Shown here one piece after another: positions 32,001 through 42,598 of a stretch of DNA of 64,000 nt. Source of the stretch: Selaginella moellendorffii (Eukaryota; Streptophyta; Lycopodiopsida; Selaginellales; Selaginellaceae); contig NW_003314288.1 of NCBI RefSeq assembly GCF_000143415.4, positions 696,642 to 760,641 of the forward strand, in the 5' to 3' direction. The translations under genes and the position numbers were made by a program. The notes under the pieces were generated by a model. The model was not told the DNA's origin. It searched no databases and was given only the letters and a program-made list of their open reading frames with translations. Position 1 is the stretch's first letter. Every line of letters begins with the position of its first letter.

Positions 32001-33462
32001 GAAATTTCTAGTGTCTTGGTGGGAATTCTATGAATATGAGATGCTTGAGCTCAGGAAGTTAGTACTTCGTGTGTTGAGCCAAGGAGTGTGCTCTTCTCCA
32101 TATGAGCAAAATTGGAGTAGTTGGAACTTGATCCAAACCAAATGACGCAATTGCTTGCTTCTAGAGAACTTGAAGAAGTTGGTTTATGTACACAGTAACA
32201 CCAGAGTGGTGGATCATATTGAAAGTGAAGGAATGAAGTTGCTAGAGATCGATCTTGACACAATTGCAATCAAACCATAGTGGATGAGGATTGTAGAGAT
32301 GCAAGCTAGGCTTGAATCTCTTGGTATAGAAGATTTAGCTGAAAAAAATTTTCCAAATGAAGATGTGATTGTTGAGGAAGATGCTGGAGATATCAAGGAA
32401 CTTGCTAAAGATGTTGAAGAAAATAAGTAATAGTTAATTTGGTTTAGTCTAATGCTTTGGTTTAGTTTGGTTTGGTTTGGTTTAATGCTTTGGTTTTCCT
32501 ACTTTTATTAATGTGGTTTTACTAAAAATGTTTTTTTTTTTCAAAAAAATTTTGTGAACCGTTCGGCCGTTCGGCATTTTCACAGCCGGTCAATAACCAC
32601 GGTCGAGCAGTCGGCATTTGGAACGGTCGGGACCAACTATGTTCCCAACCCATCGGATGTTAGGGCCAGTCGGAAAAGATGTTTGCACCAGGGATGAATC
32701 GTGTCAAACCAGAGCTCAAAATCGTAGCTCATGTTCACTGCACTGGGTGATTTCGCACCATCCAGCCACACCTCGGAGATCGGCCCATATCTGCACGCAA
32801 AACAAAATGCCGCGTCAAGGCATCTGCTGCTAGAGATGAAAACTACAAAAGCCCACAAGCTCGCGAGCTCCTAATGCTAAAACCGTTTAATGGGCTGGAG
32901 GAAATGCAAACATATCACACAGTGATCATGCCACCAAGAAAAATGCGTGAAGAAGAAGCAAATAATGTCTCACTCACCCAGTAAGAAGCTCTCGGTAGAA
33001 CTCGTTGTAGAGAAGAGTGTCGCCATAGCAGCTCTCGTGCAAATCCCATGGCGAGAGGTAAAAGCCCACGTACGCTCCCTGGCGGCGGCCACGAACTCGG
33101 CCACCACATCCCCCTTCCCTCCTCGCGCTAGCCACGGAGAAATTGGTGTAGGCCGAGGGCCACAGGCAGAACCCGTCGTGGTGCTTGACCGTGAGGATCA
33201 CGAGCTGCGCGCCCGCGGATTGGGCCGCGTCCATCCACTGCGACGCATTCAATCGCTCCGGGTTGAAGATGGAGGGCGATTCGTGGCCGGATCCACGCTC
33301 CGAGTCCGTGAATGTGTTGACGCCGAAGTGGAAGAACATCAAGAGGCGGCGCGAGTGGAACTGCTGGCGCCATGAGGGACTTGGGCGGAGAGGGAGCGAT
33401 GGGGGCGAATTTAGGAAGAACACTAGTATCTCGAGGAGCAAGAAATAGAGATGGAAATTCAT
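29088..33462 (-). pseudogene. FUC1: GH29 alpha-L-fucosidase (FUC1-like), interrupted and frameshifted
   Basis: Similar to plant FUC1, a secreted or apoplastic glycosidase that removes fucose from glycans. Exon 1 (33,462-32,978) starts with a hydrophobic signal peptide (MNFHLYFLLLEILVFF). It contains FFHFGVNTFTDSE, KHHDGFCLWPS and YLSPWD. A 187-bp intron (32,977-32,791) follows. Exon 2 has EVWLDGA, the usual position of the nucleophile Asp, then is split by a hAT element. It resumes at 29,930 (NEYGEARQPCW). A 66-bp intron (29,841-29,776) precedes exon 3, with PECDISIRPSW, LLLNVPPN and a C-terminal beta domain (LEIREPVNMGQR). Lesions are a compensated frameshift near 33,075-33,115, two shifts at 32,665-32,692, the insertion, and an in-frame TGA at 29,760-29,762. 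Confidence 0.9.
29931..32641 (+). mobile_element. hAT transposon with BED finger, transposase remnant, TIRs and 8-bp TSD
   Basis: A 2,711-bp element inserted in the fucosidase gene. Terminal inverted repeats are CATGGTTGGTCCTGAC (left) and CATAGTTGGTCCCGAC (right, inverted). The target duplication TTCCCAAC occurs at 29,923-29,930 and 32,642-32,649. Subterminal GTTCGGC motifs occur at both ends. Coding begins near 30,301 (MAPDWAWSHVTKLTPY) with a BED-type finger (CNYCGKMY). It continues at 30,507-31,049 with VTDGWFD, VITDNASN and LLEDIGKF. A hAT dimerisation region (WWEFYEYE, LSQGVCSSPYEQNWSSWN) lies at about 32,010-32,190. In-frame stops and shifts mean the transposase is dead, though the ends look mobilisable by a related enzyme. 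Confidence 0.95.
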
Positions 33463-33900
33463 TGCTATAGATAATGGAGGAGAGAGCCGTGCAATCTTCG
33501 AATCCATAGAGAATCCTAAGCTCTTCTCCTCCAAAATCATGATCCAGGCCTACGCACAGGCGAAAGATCTAAATCGAGCGCGCAGAACGTTCGATCGGAT
33601 GCTCCGGCGAGATGCCTCGACGTGGAACTCGATCGTCACGGCATATGCCGACAACGGGTATCTTGATAAAGCGCGAGAGATTTTCGAATTGGCTCCAGAG
33701 AAGAACGAGCTCTCTTGAAATGTGATGATCACGCTTTGCATCCGCACTGGAAAGATAGCTTCTGCCAAGGATTTGTTTGATCGGATGCCCGTGAAGACGA
33801 TCGTTGCGCAGACTGCCTTCGTCACAGCATTTGCCAGGGAAGGGCATTTGGAAGTAGCCGAGGCTTTGTTTGAGAGCATAAAGAGTCATGGGCTTTTGGC
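33443..33900 (+). pseudogene. PPR gene fragment, head to head with the fucosidase start
   Basis: About 150 codons of PPR repeats, such as FSSKIMIQAYAQAKDLNRAR, then STWNSIVTAYADNGYLDKA, then MPVKTIVAQTAFVTAFAREG. The frame begins just after a stop and has no start codon of its own. A TGA at 33,716-33,718 sits where PPR repeats have Trp (SWNVMI), consistent with TGG to TGA. The frame overlaps the first 20 bases of the divergent fucosidase gene, whose upstream region is thus PPR coding sequence. It ends at the SEC16 fragment. Confidence 0.8.
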
Positions 33901-33959
33901 TCTCGCTGTCTACAGAAAACTCCAACCGAACAGCAAATGCAGGTTGGGCAGTCTTTTTC

Positions 33960-36344
33960 TCTTGAGTTGATACAAACAAAGACTTTCTGGCGACAGGCAA
34001 CTGCATTTGAGGTGAAAAGGCTACTGATTCCCGGAAAGCAGAAAGAGGCTTTACGGGCTGCCCAAGACGGGCAACTTTGGGGATGTGCTCTTCTTATGGC
34101 CCGGCAGCTGGGAGAGAAGGTACCTAGTCTTGTAGAGACCGTTAGTGATGGTCTTGTGGTTTTTAATAGTTCTACACACTATAGTGGAGATGGCTCAACG
34201 TCAGTTTCAACCCTCCGGACTCTAACTCTTCTTTATGCTGGTCAACATGCTGGAGTGTTCGTAGGGAACACTAATTCGTCGAACGTAACAGCGCTTCAAC
34301 CTCAACCGGTTCCAGCGTCCGCTGTAGATGGTGCAACACAGGTGAAATACTTTTATCAAGCTGCTCTCTTGCTTAAGGAGTGCATGTTGACTTGCAGGAC
34401 GCAGTAGAAGGAATGCTCGAAGAATGGCAGGAAAACCTGGCTATAATGGCAGTTAACCGAACTAATGGGGACGAGAGAGTGGTTATGCATCTTGGTGATT
34501 GTCGCTGGAGACATCGAGATGAGGTATATACACGGTCACACGTTGATGTTTCTCATAGTTTTAACTTGCAGATATGTGGAGCCCATATTTGCTATCGTGT
34601 TCCAAATGCTAGTTTTGAGCCTTTCTCTACTTCTGCCAGACTTTGTCTTATAGCTGCCGACCATTGTTTCCACGCACGTACGCTAGTCCAGAAGCTATCC
34701 AGGTAAGCCGTGTTTGTCCTCAATAACAATTGTTAACCTTTTCTTCATCAGCGAATGGAAGTGTACGAATTTGCAAGAATGACCAGCAATTCCCAGTTTA
34801 TTTTACTTCCTTTTCAGCCATACAAGCTTATTTATGCGTCGATGCTTGCTGAAGCTGGAAAGATAAACGAAGCTTTAAGGTTGGTAGTGTGTATCCTTAA
34901 GGTTTCTCTTTGAAAACAGTGGGCCATGCAGCTGATGTGTGCAAAGAAGCGGCTGTAGCCTTGGAAGAGCGTCTTCGTATCCACTCTCAGGTTTGTAAGC
35001 AGGCACTCGGCTTTTATACTCACTTTCCTGTTATCCAGGGAGGCTCGACGTCAATTGTGCAACGGTTTTTTGGCAATATTGGTCTACACAAGATGATAGG
35101 CCCTTCGCCCCCGAAAGCTTCCGATAATGCTGATATTAATAACCGTCCCGCAACAGCTTCTAGCAAAAGCAGTGTATCACTTGCCTCGTCAGCATCAATG
35201 GAACCCATAAGTGATAACACGAGAAGATCCAAGAAGCATTTCTGAGACTGAGTTTAGGCCTGCACAGGTAACTCGACTTGCTCTTGTGTACCTTCGATTA
35301 AGACTTGTATTCTTTCATCAGATCGTTAGTCCAGCGAAAGGAATGCCAAACAGAGGCGTCTTTACTTCTTTCGTGCAAAGAGCGATGGGCTTCATAAAAA
35401 CACCATCGAAGGAGGTTTGTAGAAGCTTTGGAAAGAGCGCTAGCTGATTGATGGTCGGGTATGTGATGCAGGCAAAGCTTGGCGACAGCAACAAGTTTAG
35501 ATACGACGAGACACTGAAGCGCTGGGTTGAAGAAGGAGCCGAGGCACAAGCGCCAGACCTTCCGTTGGCTCCTCCTCCCACGGCAAACAAGCTCGTCTCG
35601 CGCGTGGAGGAGAACGGCGCTCCTATTTCCATGTCTCCAGAGAGACCACAGCCAACTCCAGAAAGGCCGCAACCGGTTGTGAGTGGAATCCCACCAATGC
35701 CTCCGAGCAGTAACCAGTATGCAGCTCGCACACGTCAAAACGTTAGATCAAGGTACCGTTTTGGTCATTCCCAGCACTCCAATCTCACGAGGTTTTTGCA
35801 GATATGTCGATACATTCAACAAAGGTAGCGTAACACCATCCAAGACATCATCGGACTCTCCTCCACTGTTTGGCGTGGTGCCAAAGGCAAGCGCAAAGCC
35901 TTTGGCTCCAGCGAGATTTTTCGTGCCTGCGGCCGCTGCTGCCGCTGCTCCAGATATCATCAACAGCAACCATTCGGTGGATCCTTCCTCGGCACCAGAC
36001 TTTGTCTCGACACGGCGTTCTCAAACGGGAATGGAGCATTCGCTCAGCCGGTTGTACAGGATATGAGAAACGATCCGGGGCCAACGCCTGATCATCTCTC
36101 GAGCAGCTCTTCGCCAGCAATGTTCTATTCGAATCACTATCCAGCAGCACCGTCGACCGTCTCGTTGCCGCCACCTCCAGCTCTGGAAGTCACTCCGCCA
36201 GTGATGGTCGAGCAGCAGCAGCAAAACCAACACCAGGAAAGTTCGATTCATCGGCACCACCATCAACAGTCCGGCACAGTGGGATTCGAAGCTGCCAGTT
36301 CCTCCGGAGTGTTTGGAGACGACTTGCAAGAGGTGGAATTGTAA
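33960..36344 (+). pseudogene. SEC16: SEC16-like COPII scaffold, C-terminal part (unit 1), broken
   Basis: Matches the C-terminal half of plant SEC16 (MAG5-like), which scaffolds COPII assembly at ER exit sites. Recognisable parts: GKQKEALRAAQDGQLWG, STLRTLTLLYAGQ, EEWQENLAIM, HLGDCRW, GAHICY, PFQPYKLIYASMLAE, LKRWVEEG, SGIPPMPPSSNQYAAR and the end DDLQEVEL. Short introns are inferred at 34,120-34,169, 34,342-34,397, 34,524-34,571 and 34,703-34,751. The N-terminal portion is absent; PPR sequence lies there instead. Frameshifts near 34,180-34,210, a net 4-bp loss near 34,667, loss of the first part of the YCQAVLK exon near 34,905, an 11-bp loss near 35,230 and a shift near 36,005 mark it as a pseudogene. 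Confidence 0.85.
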
Positions 36345-36575
36345 ATCACACTCCACAAGTAAGTAGTGTTGCTGGGTGGATTTTGGTAGAGCAGTGTAGC
36401 GAGGTAGTAGTCGTGGAAGGAGGAATTTTTTTTGGCTGGGGTGATTCTTTGGAGCCACGAGCGAAGCGAGAAAGCTCCTTAAAGTTGCTAGAGAAAGGAA
36501 ACTCTTTACTGTGTAACAAATAAAAGCAAAGGCCTTGTGATGAATATACCTCGAATAATCTCCCGGATTTAAAAT
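36345..36575 (+). promoter_or_regulatory. SEC16 3' end to PPR start interval
   Basis: 231 bp between the SEC16-like stop and the PPR start codon. It must hold the PPR promoter and leader. An AATAAAAGCAAAG stretch near 36,518 could be a poly(A) signal for the upstream gene. No other site is evident. Confidence 0.35.
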
Positions 36576-37991
36576 ATGGCGCGCGTAGCTCCCAAGGCGT
36601 CTTGGTGGGATAAAACGCTGGTTATCTACGCGCGGTGTGGGCATTTGGAGGAATCGAGAAGGATCTTTGATGCATTGCCGGCCAAGAACATCGCGTCGTG
36701 GACGGCGCTCGCGACCGCGTATGCCGAGAGTGGGCATCCGGGGGAGGCCAAGGCAGCGTTCGATCGAATGGCGGTGTGGGACGTAGTTTCCTCCACTGCG
36801 ATGGTCAAGGCGCTGGGCGATTGCGGGCGGATTGGATCGAGCAAGGCGGTGTTTGATACGATGCCCGAAAGGAACTGCAAGACGTGGGCGACGCTGCTGC
36901 GGGGATTTGCTCGGGGCGGAGAGATTGGGCGAGCGAGAGAGGTGCTGGATCGGATGCCCGAGACGAATGTGGTAGCGTGGACGATCCTCGTGCAGGGTTT
37001 CGCGCAGCGCGGGCGAGTGGGCGATGCGAAGGCCGCGTTTGATTCCATGCCCGAGAAGAACAGCATCACTCGCGCGGTGATACTCGTCATGTTTGCGGAG
37101 AATGGATTCATGGAGGAGGCGGAGGATGTCTTCCAGGAGATTGTCCACCGAAACGCGATCCTCTGGGGGGCGATGCACTGCTGCTATGCCCAAAATGGGG
37201 ATTTAATTCAAGCCAAGAGTTTTTTTGATAGGATGCCTCATCACAGCGTACTTTCGTGGACGATTATGATCAAGTCATACGCGAAAAACGGTGATGCTGA
37301 TCAAGGAAAACAAATGTTTGAGGAAATGCCACACAGAGATCTTGTTTCATGGAACGCGATAATCGCTGTTTATGCCCAGAGAGGTCGTTTCAAAGAGGCG
37401 ATCCGGGCGTTTTCTTTGGTTTGCTGCTGGGATTCCTATTCATGGAACACAATTCTAGTGGTATATGCTCTAGATGCAAATATTCGTGATGCTAAGAAAT
37501 CGTTCGATGAGATGCCAACTTGGAACTTGGTCTCCTGGAACACGATTCTTGCAGCATATGCCCAGACCGGGCATGCGTATTCTGCGATCCAGCTCTTTTG
37601 GGCGATGTTTCTTCACGGCTTTGACCCCGACAAGGCAGCGTTTGCCATCGTTTTGTCGGCGTGTAGCCATCTGGGGCTCGTCAAGGAAGCAGTAAGCTAC
37701 TTCACGGCAATGAGCTTTGACAATGGATTGGATCCTTCGCAAGACCACTACACCTGCATTGTTGATGCTCTCGGACGACTAGGGCGATTGAAAGAGGCCG
37801 AGGATGTCCTGGAGAATATGCCTTTGCCAGCAGATGGAGTTGCATGGGCAACGTTTCTTACCGCGTGCAAAAACCACGGGGAGATGAATCGAGGGATGCA
37901 TGCTGCGGAATTTACGTGCCAGTCCAGCCTTGTGAGTGATGCATTGCCTTATGTGATGCTGGAAAAAATCTTCAGAGCAGTTCAGACTTGA
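36576..37991 (+). CDS. PPR protein, PLS/SS class with E-like end
   Basis: An intact intronless 471-residue protein. Tandem 31-residue S/SS-type repeats run from about residue 10 to 320 (for example NIASWTALATAYAESG and NVVAWTILVQGFAQRG). A longer P-L-S set follows (AIQLFWAMFLHGFDPDKAAF, then LSACSHLGLVKEA), then an E1-like end (GVAWATFLTACKNHGEMNRG). There is no DYW domain, so if it acts in RNA editing it would need a partner supplying the deaminase, as known for E-class PPRs. The N-terminus is not an obvious transit peptide, so an upstream start or a short one is possible. It is the surviving member of a duplicated pair; the unit 1 copy is deleted at 27.1 kb. Confidence 0.88.
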   Translation: MARVAPKASWWDKTLVIYARCGHLEESRRIFDALPAKNIASWTALATAYAESGHPGEAKAAFDRMAVWDVVSSTAMVKALGDCGRIGSSKAVFDTMPERNCKTWATLLRGFARGGEIGRAREVLDRMPETNVVAWTILVQGFAQRGRVGDAKAAFDSMPEKNSITRAVILVMFAENGFMEEAEDVFQEIVHRNAILWGAMHCCYAQNGDLIQAKSFFDRMPHHSVLSWTIMIKSYAKNGDADQGKQMFEEMPHRDLVSWNAIIAVYAQRGRFKEAIRAFSLVCCWDSYSWNTILVVYALDANIRDAKKSFDEMPTWNLVSWNTILAAYAQTGHAYSAIQLFWAMFLHGFDPDKAAFAIVLSACSHLGLVKEAVSYFTAMSFDNGLDPSQDHYTCIVDALGRLGRLKEAEDVLENMPLPADGVAWATFLTACKNHGEMNRGMHAAEFTCQSSLVSDALPYVMLEKIFRAVQT

Positions 37992-38207
37992 TTCTTCACT
38001 GTTTTGATGTGTTGACCCAAACATCGATCGTTGATATCCAGCAATTCCTCGACCCGCCCCATCCCCCATGGATGGAGAGCGGGACGCACAGAGATTGGGC
38101 ATAGGAGAGTCTTCAGAAATCTATCTGGAGTGTTAAGTGCAGTGGGTTTTCTATAGCCAGCAACGCAAGATCCAATGCTGCTGTTGTGAATTTGAGCAGC
38201 AGCACTG

Positions 38208-39417
38208 CGCTCCTCCTGCTCCACATCAGTGCCACCTCTCTGAGTTCCATATGTTATCATCTCCTCTGGGCCTCAGCCCATTCTTGATATTTACGAAGGC
38301 TCCATTGGATGTTGATACAGAGAATTAAATTTAAAGACAATTGGCCCACTTTTATGATGGGCTTAATCTATGTTGAATGGATTGCTCTTTGCAAAGCATG
38401 TATGCAAGGCGATTTTACAAGGAAATTTATCAAATCTTCTGCAAAGTCAATGCCATACCTGTCAAGAACCAAATCCTTGGAGAGCTTTAGGAATTAGTAT
38501 AGGGATATATAGGGATGCATAATGAAGGATAGTTAAGTAATTTGATGATGAGAAGTTTGACATGGCACAAGCAGAGTGTGCCTCTCAAGGCATCCAAATC
38601 TATGTTCTAGCTCCCATTTGGAAATAAGAAATATTACAAGTGCCATTTCCTACTCATCCATTCCCTTCGAAAACTTTCTTTCTATTCTGCAGGGTGGAGT
38701 TTTACATATAATGTTGTTGTCACAAATAATTATAAAGCAAGTATAAGGGAATATTGCTTCTTCAATGGCAACTAGCACTTTGTAAAATGTTTTGTGACCA
38801 ACTATTCCCTTCTCTTCCAATATCATGGAATATAAGTATATGAAAATTTTCAAAACTATCATGTTGGAGTACAATCTTAATCATTCTTAAACTCTTAGGA
38901 ATACTAGACTCAACTCTTCAGTTCCCTTTAATCTTTCAGTCTAGCATCATTCCAAATCCAGGATTGGTATTCAGATTTAGAATATTGCACTAGCCTTTTG
39001 AGACAAGTTGTTTTGAATCCTTAGGATCATCCTCTAGTGATTTCAATCTACATTGAGTTATAATTTAAATAGATTGCTACTTTGTCCTCTATGACATGCT
39101 AGATGGAGAAAAAGTGTTATATAAGATCATATTTTTTATGCACTCCCCAAGTATTCTTTACAATTCAAATATTTATTTTGATAGATTTTTTTTCTGCAGG
39201 CTATTTGCAAAAGAACACCAAACATCTGATTGCATAAATAGACGATGATGGTCACATTAGCTTATGGTTTCCAGACATGCAAATGATTCTTTCACAAGGT
39301 GTATGACCTATTTGCACACATATCATATTTTTATATTCTTTATTTTTCCACAATACCTATTTTTTATAGCTTCAGTTTTGAGTATTTCTTCAATGTAGGC
39401 ACTATATTTTTGGTTTT
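38208..39417 (+). repeat. Duplicated PPR 3' flank, unit 2
   Basis: Matches 27,174-28,566 nearly base for base except for small indels and the missing 225 bp. It contains no gene. Homology ends at 39,417, where the Harbinger-related region starts. Confidence 0.85.
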
Positions 39418-40250
39418 TTTAATAAACACTACACATATGACTATCATAGTCAAATTGTGATGGCCACATCAGCAATTTGAAGTAACATTGCCTTAGTACA
39501 TGTCACCGTCACTATCATTTTTTTAACAGTGGCATTGTGACAGTGAAATCAATTTGAATGTTTTTCAAAACTAGCCCAGCTGGTTGACCACTATGAAACT
39601 TGCAATAGCAAGTTAAAATGCTAATGTGGTAGTTATTTCCTCCTGCCACTATTGCTGACATGTCAATTCATGGTTTTATGGTCTTGAGCAAAATGGGAGA
39701 GTAGCAGTTGAACGATTTGGAGATTGTGTTCTCCACTCAATGTCATCAAGAGTTTCTGTATGATGGTTCTCAATTCAGTAGGGGGAATTTTACTGCTCCC
39801 ACTCCACCGAAGCCTCTGAAACCAATTAAAAATTGAGGGCATTGGTCTTTAAATGAATTATTGGCTCTAAATGAAGCAAAGAAGCATAATTTCTTCTTAC
39901 AGTAGCAAGGTAGCATTCAGGAGAGGCACAAAACTACAAGCATTCATTGACAGTAAGTTTTGGATTTTTTAGACTTCCAGTCATTCACTAAGTTTTCAGC
40001 TATTGTTTGACACATGGTGTCAACCATTTGCTTGGCAATGCCAATCTCGTTAGGAGTATATCTACAAAGAGTTCAACAAAATCAAGTCATATGAATATCA
40101 TGTTCCTACTGGTAAAAGCAATATTGAAACATGACAATAGAGCAACATTGTGAAGCTGATTTACCACCAAAGTTCAATGATCAACTCTATGCAATGATGG
40201 ATAAGTGGCTTTAGGACTGTCAAACTGTAAATTCACAAAGACAAACTTAG
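39418..40250. other. Left part of the Harbinger region, nothing recognised
   Basis: AT-rich DNA with no open frame of note. It presumably belongs to the PIF/Harbinger insertion, because it is absent from unit 1, but I could not find a terminal repeat or target duplication. Confidence 0.4.
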
Positions 40251-40259
40251 GAATTAATG

Positions 40260-41080
40260 TCTTCACTACCTACATCCCAACAATCACTATTACCGACACC
40301 AAGAGCTTCAAAACAACAATCACTATTACCTCCATATGGAGAATCAGAGCTTAAAGGTATGTTTTGTAGTTTTTGTTTATAATCACTTTTGGCAATCATA
40401 GAAAACAACAATAATCCTGAAAAGCATAGTTCAGGCCGGCTAAGGAAGAAGTCCCACACGCAACTTGCAGAACAACTTGTGGGAGCATTATGTGAAAACA
40501 ATGTAAACCTCATTGATACAATGGAAAATAGCTAGAAGGAAATTTGTTGTCATAATCTGAAAAAGGAAGAATTCATGGAGTGTCCTCTGTTTGTGGATAG
40601 CCAAATGGTGAAAAGTGTGGATCAAATAGCTCAAGCCTTGTTTGCAATTGCTAATTCTTTGGTAAGTTAATTCATTTTCTTATTCATGAACTTCATTTTT
40701 GTAGTTTACAATGTCACTGATTACTAGCATTCCCATCTTGCATTGCCACTACCAATATCCTTGGATCGATTTCATCAATTTAGATAGAGCATTCTTGTTG
40801 GAAGGACATGAGTGTTCACGTAAAACTGTTTGTATCAGTTGTCTGGCAATAGAAACACAAATGGATCAGAGTTAGATTGAAAGGAAAGAAAGAACTTTGC
40901 AAGAGTAAGTACCAAGAATGCCACACTGCGAAATGACAATCTTTGTGTATGGTTGATTGAATCCCCTCTCAATGACCACTACTCAGGTATTGCCTATAAG
41001 CTTGGCATTGCTGTGAGGATTCAAGATGAGATTTTTCCCAAGGAACGAAGAGAAGAAAATACATATCGAAAGTAAAGATT
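40260..41080 (+). pseudogene. Possible PIF/Harbinger ORF1 (MYB/SANT-like accessory) remnant
   Basis: Plus-strand pieces read SLLPTPRASKQQ, then GRLRKKSHTQLAEQLVGAL, then MVKSVDQIAQALFAIANSL, with stops between them. The composition (basic linker, helical C-terminal part) resembles the C-terminal half of a PIF/Pong ORF1 protein. The MYB domain itself is not visible, so this rests mostly on its position next to the nuclease remnant. Confidence 0.35.
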
Positions 41081-41605
41081 GCTTGTGTTATCTTTGACCA
41101 CCCTAGTACTTGCAATCTTTTGGACAACATCCAGGCTTTCTATCACCTGCCCTACCACCGAATTCATTGGGAATTTTGAAGAATTCGTTGGGAAACCAAG
41201 TAGGATCCCAACTTCTAGTGATAGAACAGCTTCAATGGCCACAAGCTGCATTCCCTTGCGTCAACAGCCTCAAGCTGCATTTCCAAGCATCTTCTACAGT
41301 GCCATTCCAAATCATTTTCTTCCCTCTTCCTCTTGCTACCAAACGACTCAACACACAAAACCCCCTTTAATCATTTTAAAACCTTCCTTATGAGAAGAAT
41401 GGAAAACAAATATGAATGTTAGAATCAGACCAACATTGGCAGCAGCTGTGACTTTAAACTCATCATAGCCCCCCTCTCTCTGCTCTCAGCCAAGTTCCCT
41501 GCTGCACCTGCATTCAAGCCCTATACTGAAATCTCCAAATTAAAACCCTGAAAAATAAAACAAAACTTGAGTTTGTGAGCACACTAAAATAAATAAATTT
41601 GTGAG

Positions 41606-42262
41606 ATTCACGTGGATTTGTTTAAGTCTACTACATAAGTAATGAGAATGTCTCTAACCTCCATAGCAGCACCATGAGGCTCCGGTCGCCAGCCTTGTGG
41701 TTGATTAGTCACTAGCTCAGCCTCAATGTCCATTTCCCCTATGTCACCTATACTAATAATGAAGTTATGCAGAATGTAAGCTATTTTTATGGCAGATGTT
41801 AGCTGAGTGATGATCTTAACTTTAACTAGCTTCTTAAACATCCTTTAATGACCTTTAAGCAATCCAAAACTTCTCTCACATACCATCCTCAAAGACGACA
41901 AGTAAAAGTTGAATGCTTCCCTCAATTTAGTTCCATTTGCATTTGGAAATGGTCCAACCATGGAAGCTTGTAATATCCTGAGTCTCCAATGATATACTCC
42001 CGAAAGTGGTATTGGCCTCTTGAGACTGTTGGTCCGTTAAGAATTTCACCTGATTGAGCTCTTTTGTAGAATGAACTCTTCCTCAAAATAGTTATGTCAT
42101 TGCCACTCCCAGGATCTCCAACTCAAATATCCAAGAACTTTGCTTCATTATCAATGATTGCTTGCATGACAATTGAGTTATTTTTGTCCTTGTTGTAATA
42201 ATCACTTGCAAAAGTGTTTCCAGGAAGTTCAATTTCAAAATATATGCAGTCAATTGCACCAT
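41606..42262 (-). mobile_element. PIF/Harbinger transposase (DDE nuclease) remnant
   Basis: Minus-strand sequence shows the HARBI1-type nuclease order: AIDC near 42,245 (first Asp), VGDPGSGND at about 42,094-42,120, IIGDSGYYKLPWL near 42,000 (second Asp), CERSFGLLKGH at about 41,860-41,885 (Glu) and AYILHNF near 41,765. Stops lie between the blocks, so it is inactive. Its upstream (N-terminal) end abuts fucosidase-derived DNA at 42,266, which suggests that the element is truncated there. Confidence 0.85.
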
Positions 42263-42265
42263 AGC

Positions 42266-42598
42266 ACTTTCCATGAGCTCAAAGGGTAGAGGGCTAGCTT
42301 TTGATTTTTTTTGGTTGTTCTCTAGGACCAATTTGTTAGGAGTGATGCAAAGAGATTGTTATTGATCAGGCTAGGGATTTCCAACCCAAAGCTATGTTTC
42401 TCATACTTGAAAAGTGTATCCATGAAATATATATATCCTCTTGTGGTTTCTCTTGTAAACAGAAGACGAGTGCCTAAGGTTGTACATATCGAAGTACAAA
42501 CCAAAGAAGCAGATCAATGGATCTCCCCATGACGCATCAATCAGCAGTCGAATGAGGTGAGTAGCACATACTTGATCCTCTTCTAGTTGATTTGCTTT
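42266..42598 (-). pseudogene. FUC1: Fucosidase 3' end fragment, unit 2
   Basis: 333 bp closely matching 28,898-29,231: the last about 48 codons (LEEDQVCATHLIRLL, then GDPLICFFGLYFDMYNLRH) and 3' untranslated region. The rest of the gene is missing and replaced by retroelement D on the right. It marks the expected fucosidase position in unit 2 of the tandem block. Confidence 0.88.

Noticed and set aside
35298-35738. Minus-strand ORFs of 137-146 codons, repeated at 47,703-48,122
   Set aside because: Antisense to SEC16 exons; their conservation reflects the SEC16 duplication.
36021-37193. 390-codon minus-strand ORF
   Set aside because: Antisense to the SEC16 end and the PPR gene; Arg/His/Leu-rich composition typical of a shadow frame.
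41021-41393. Overlapping ORFs on both strands between the two Harbinger parts
   Set aside because: No motif in either strand and no continuity with the nuclease blocks.
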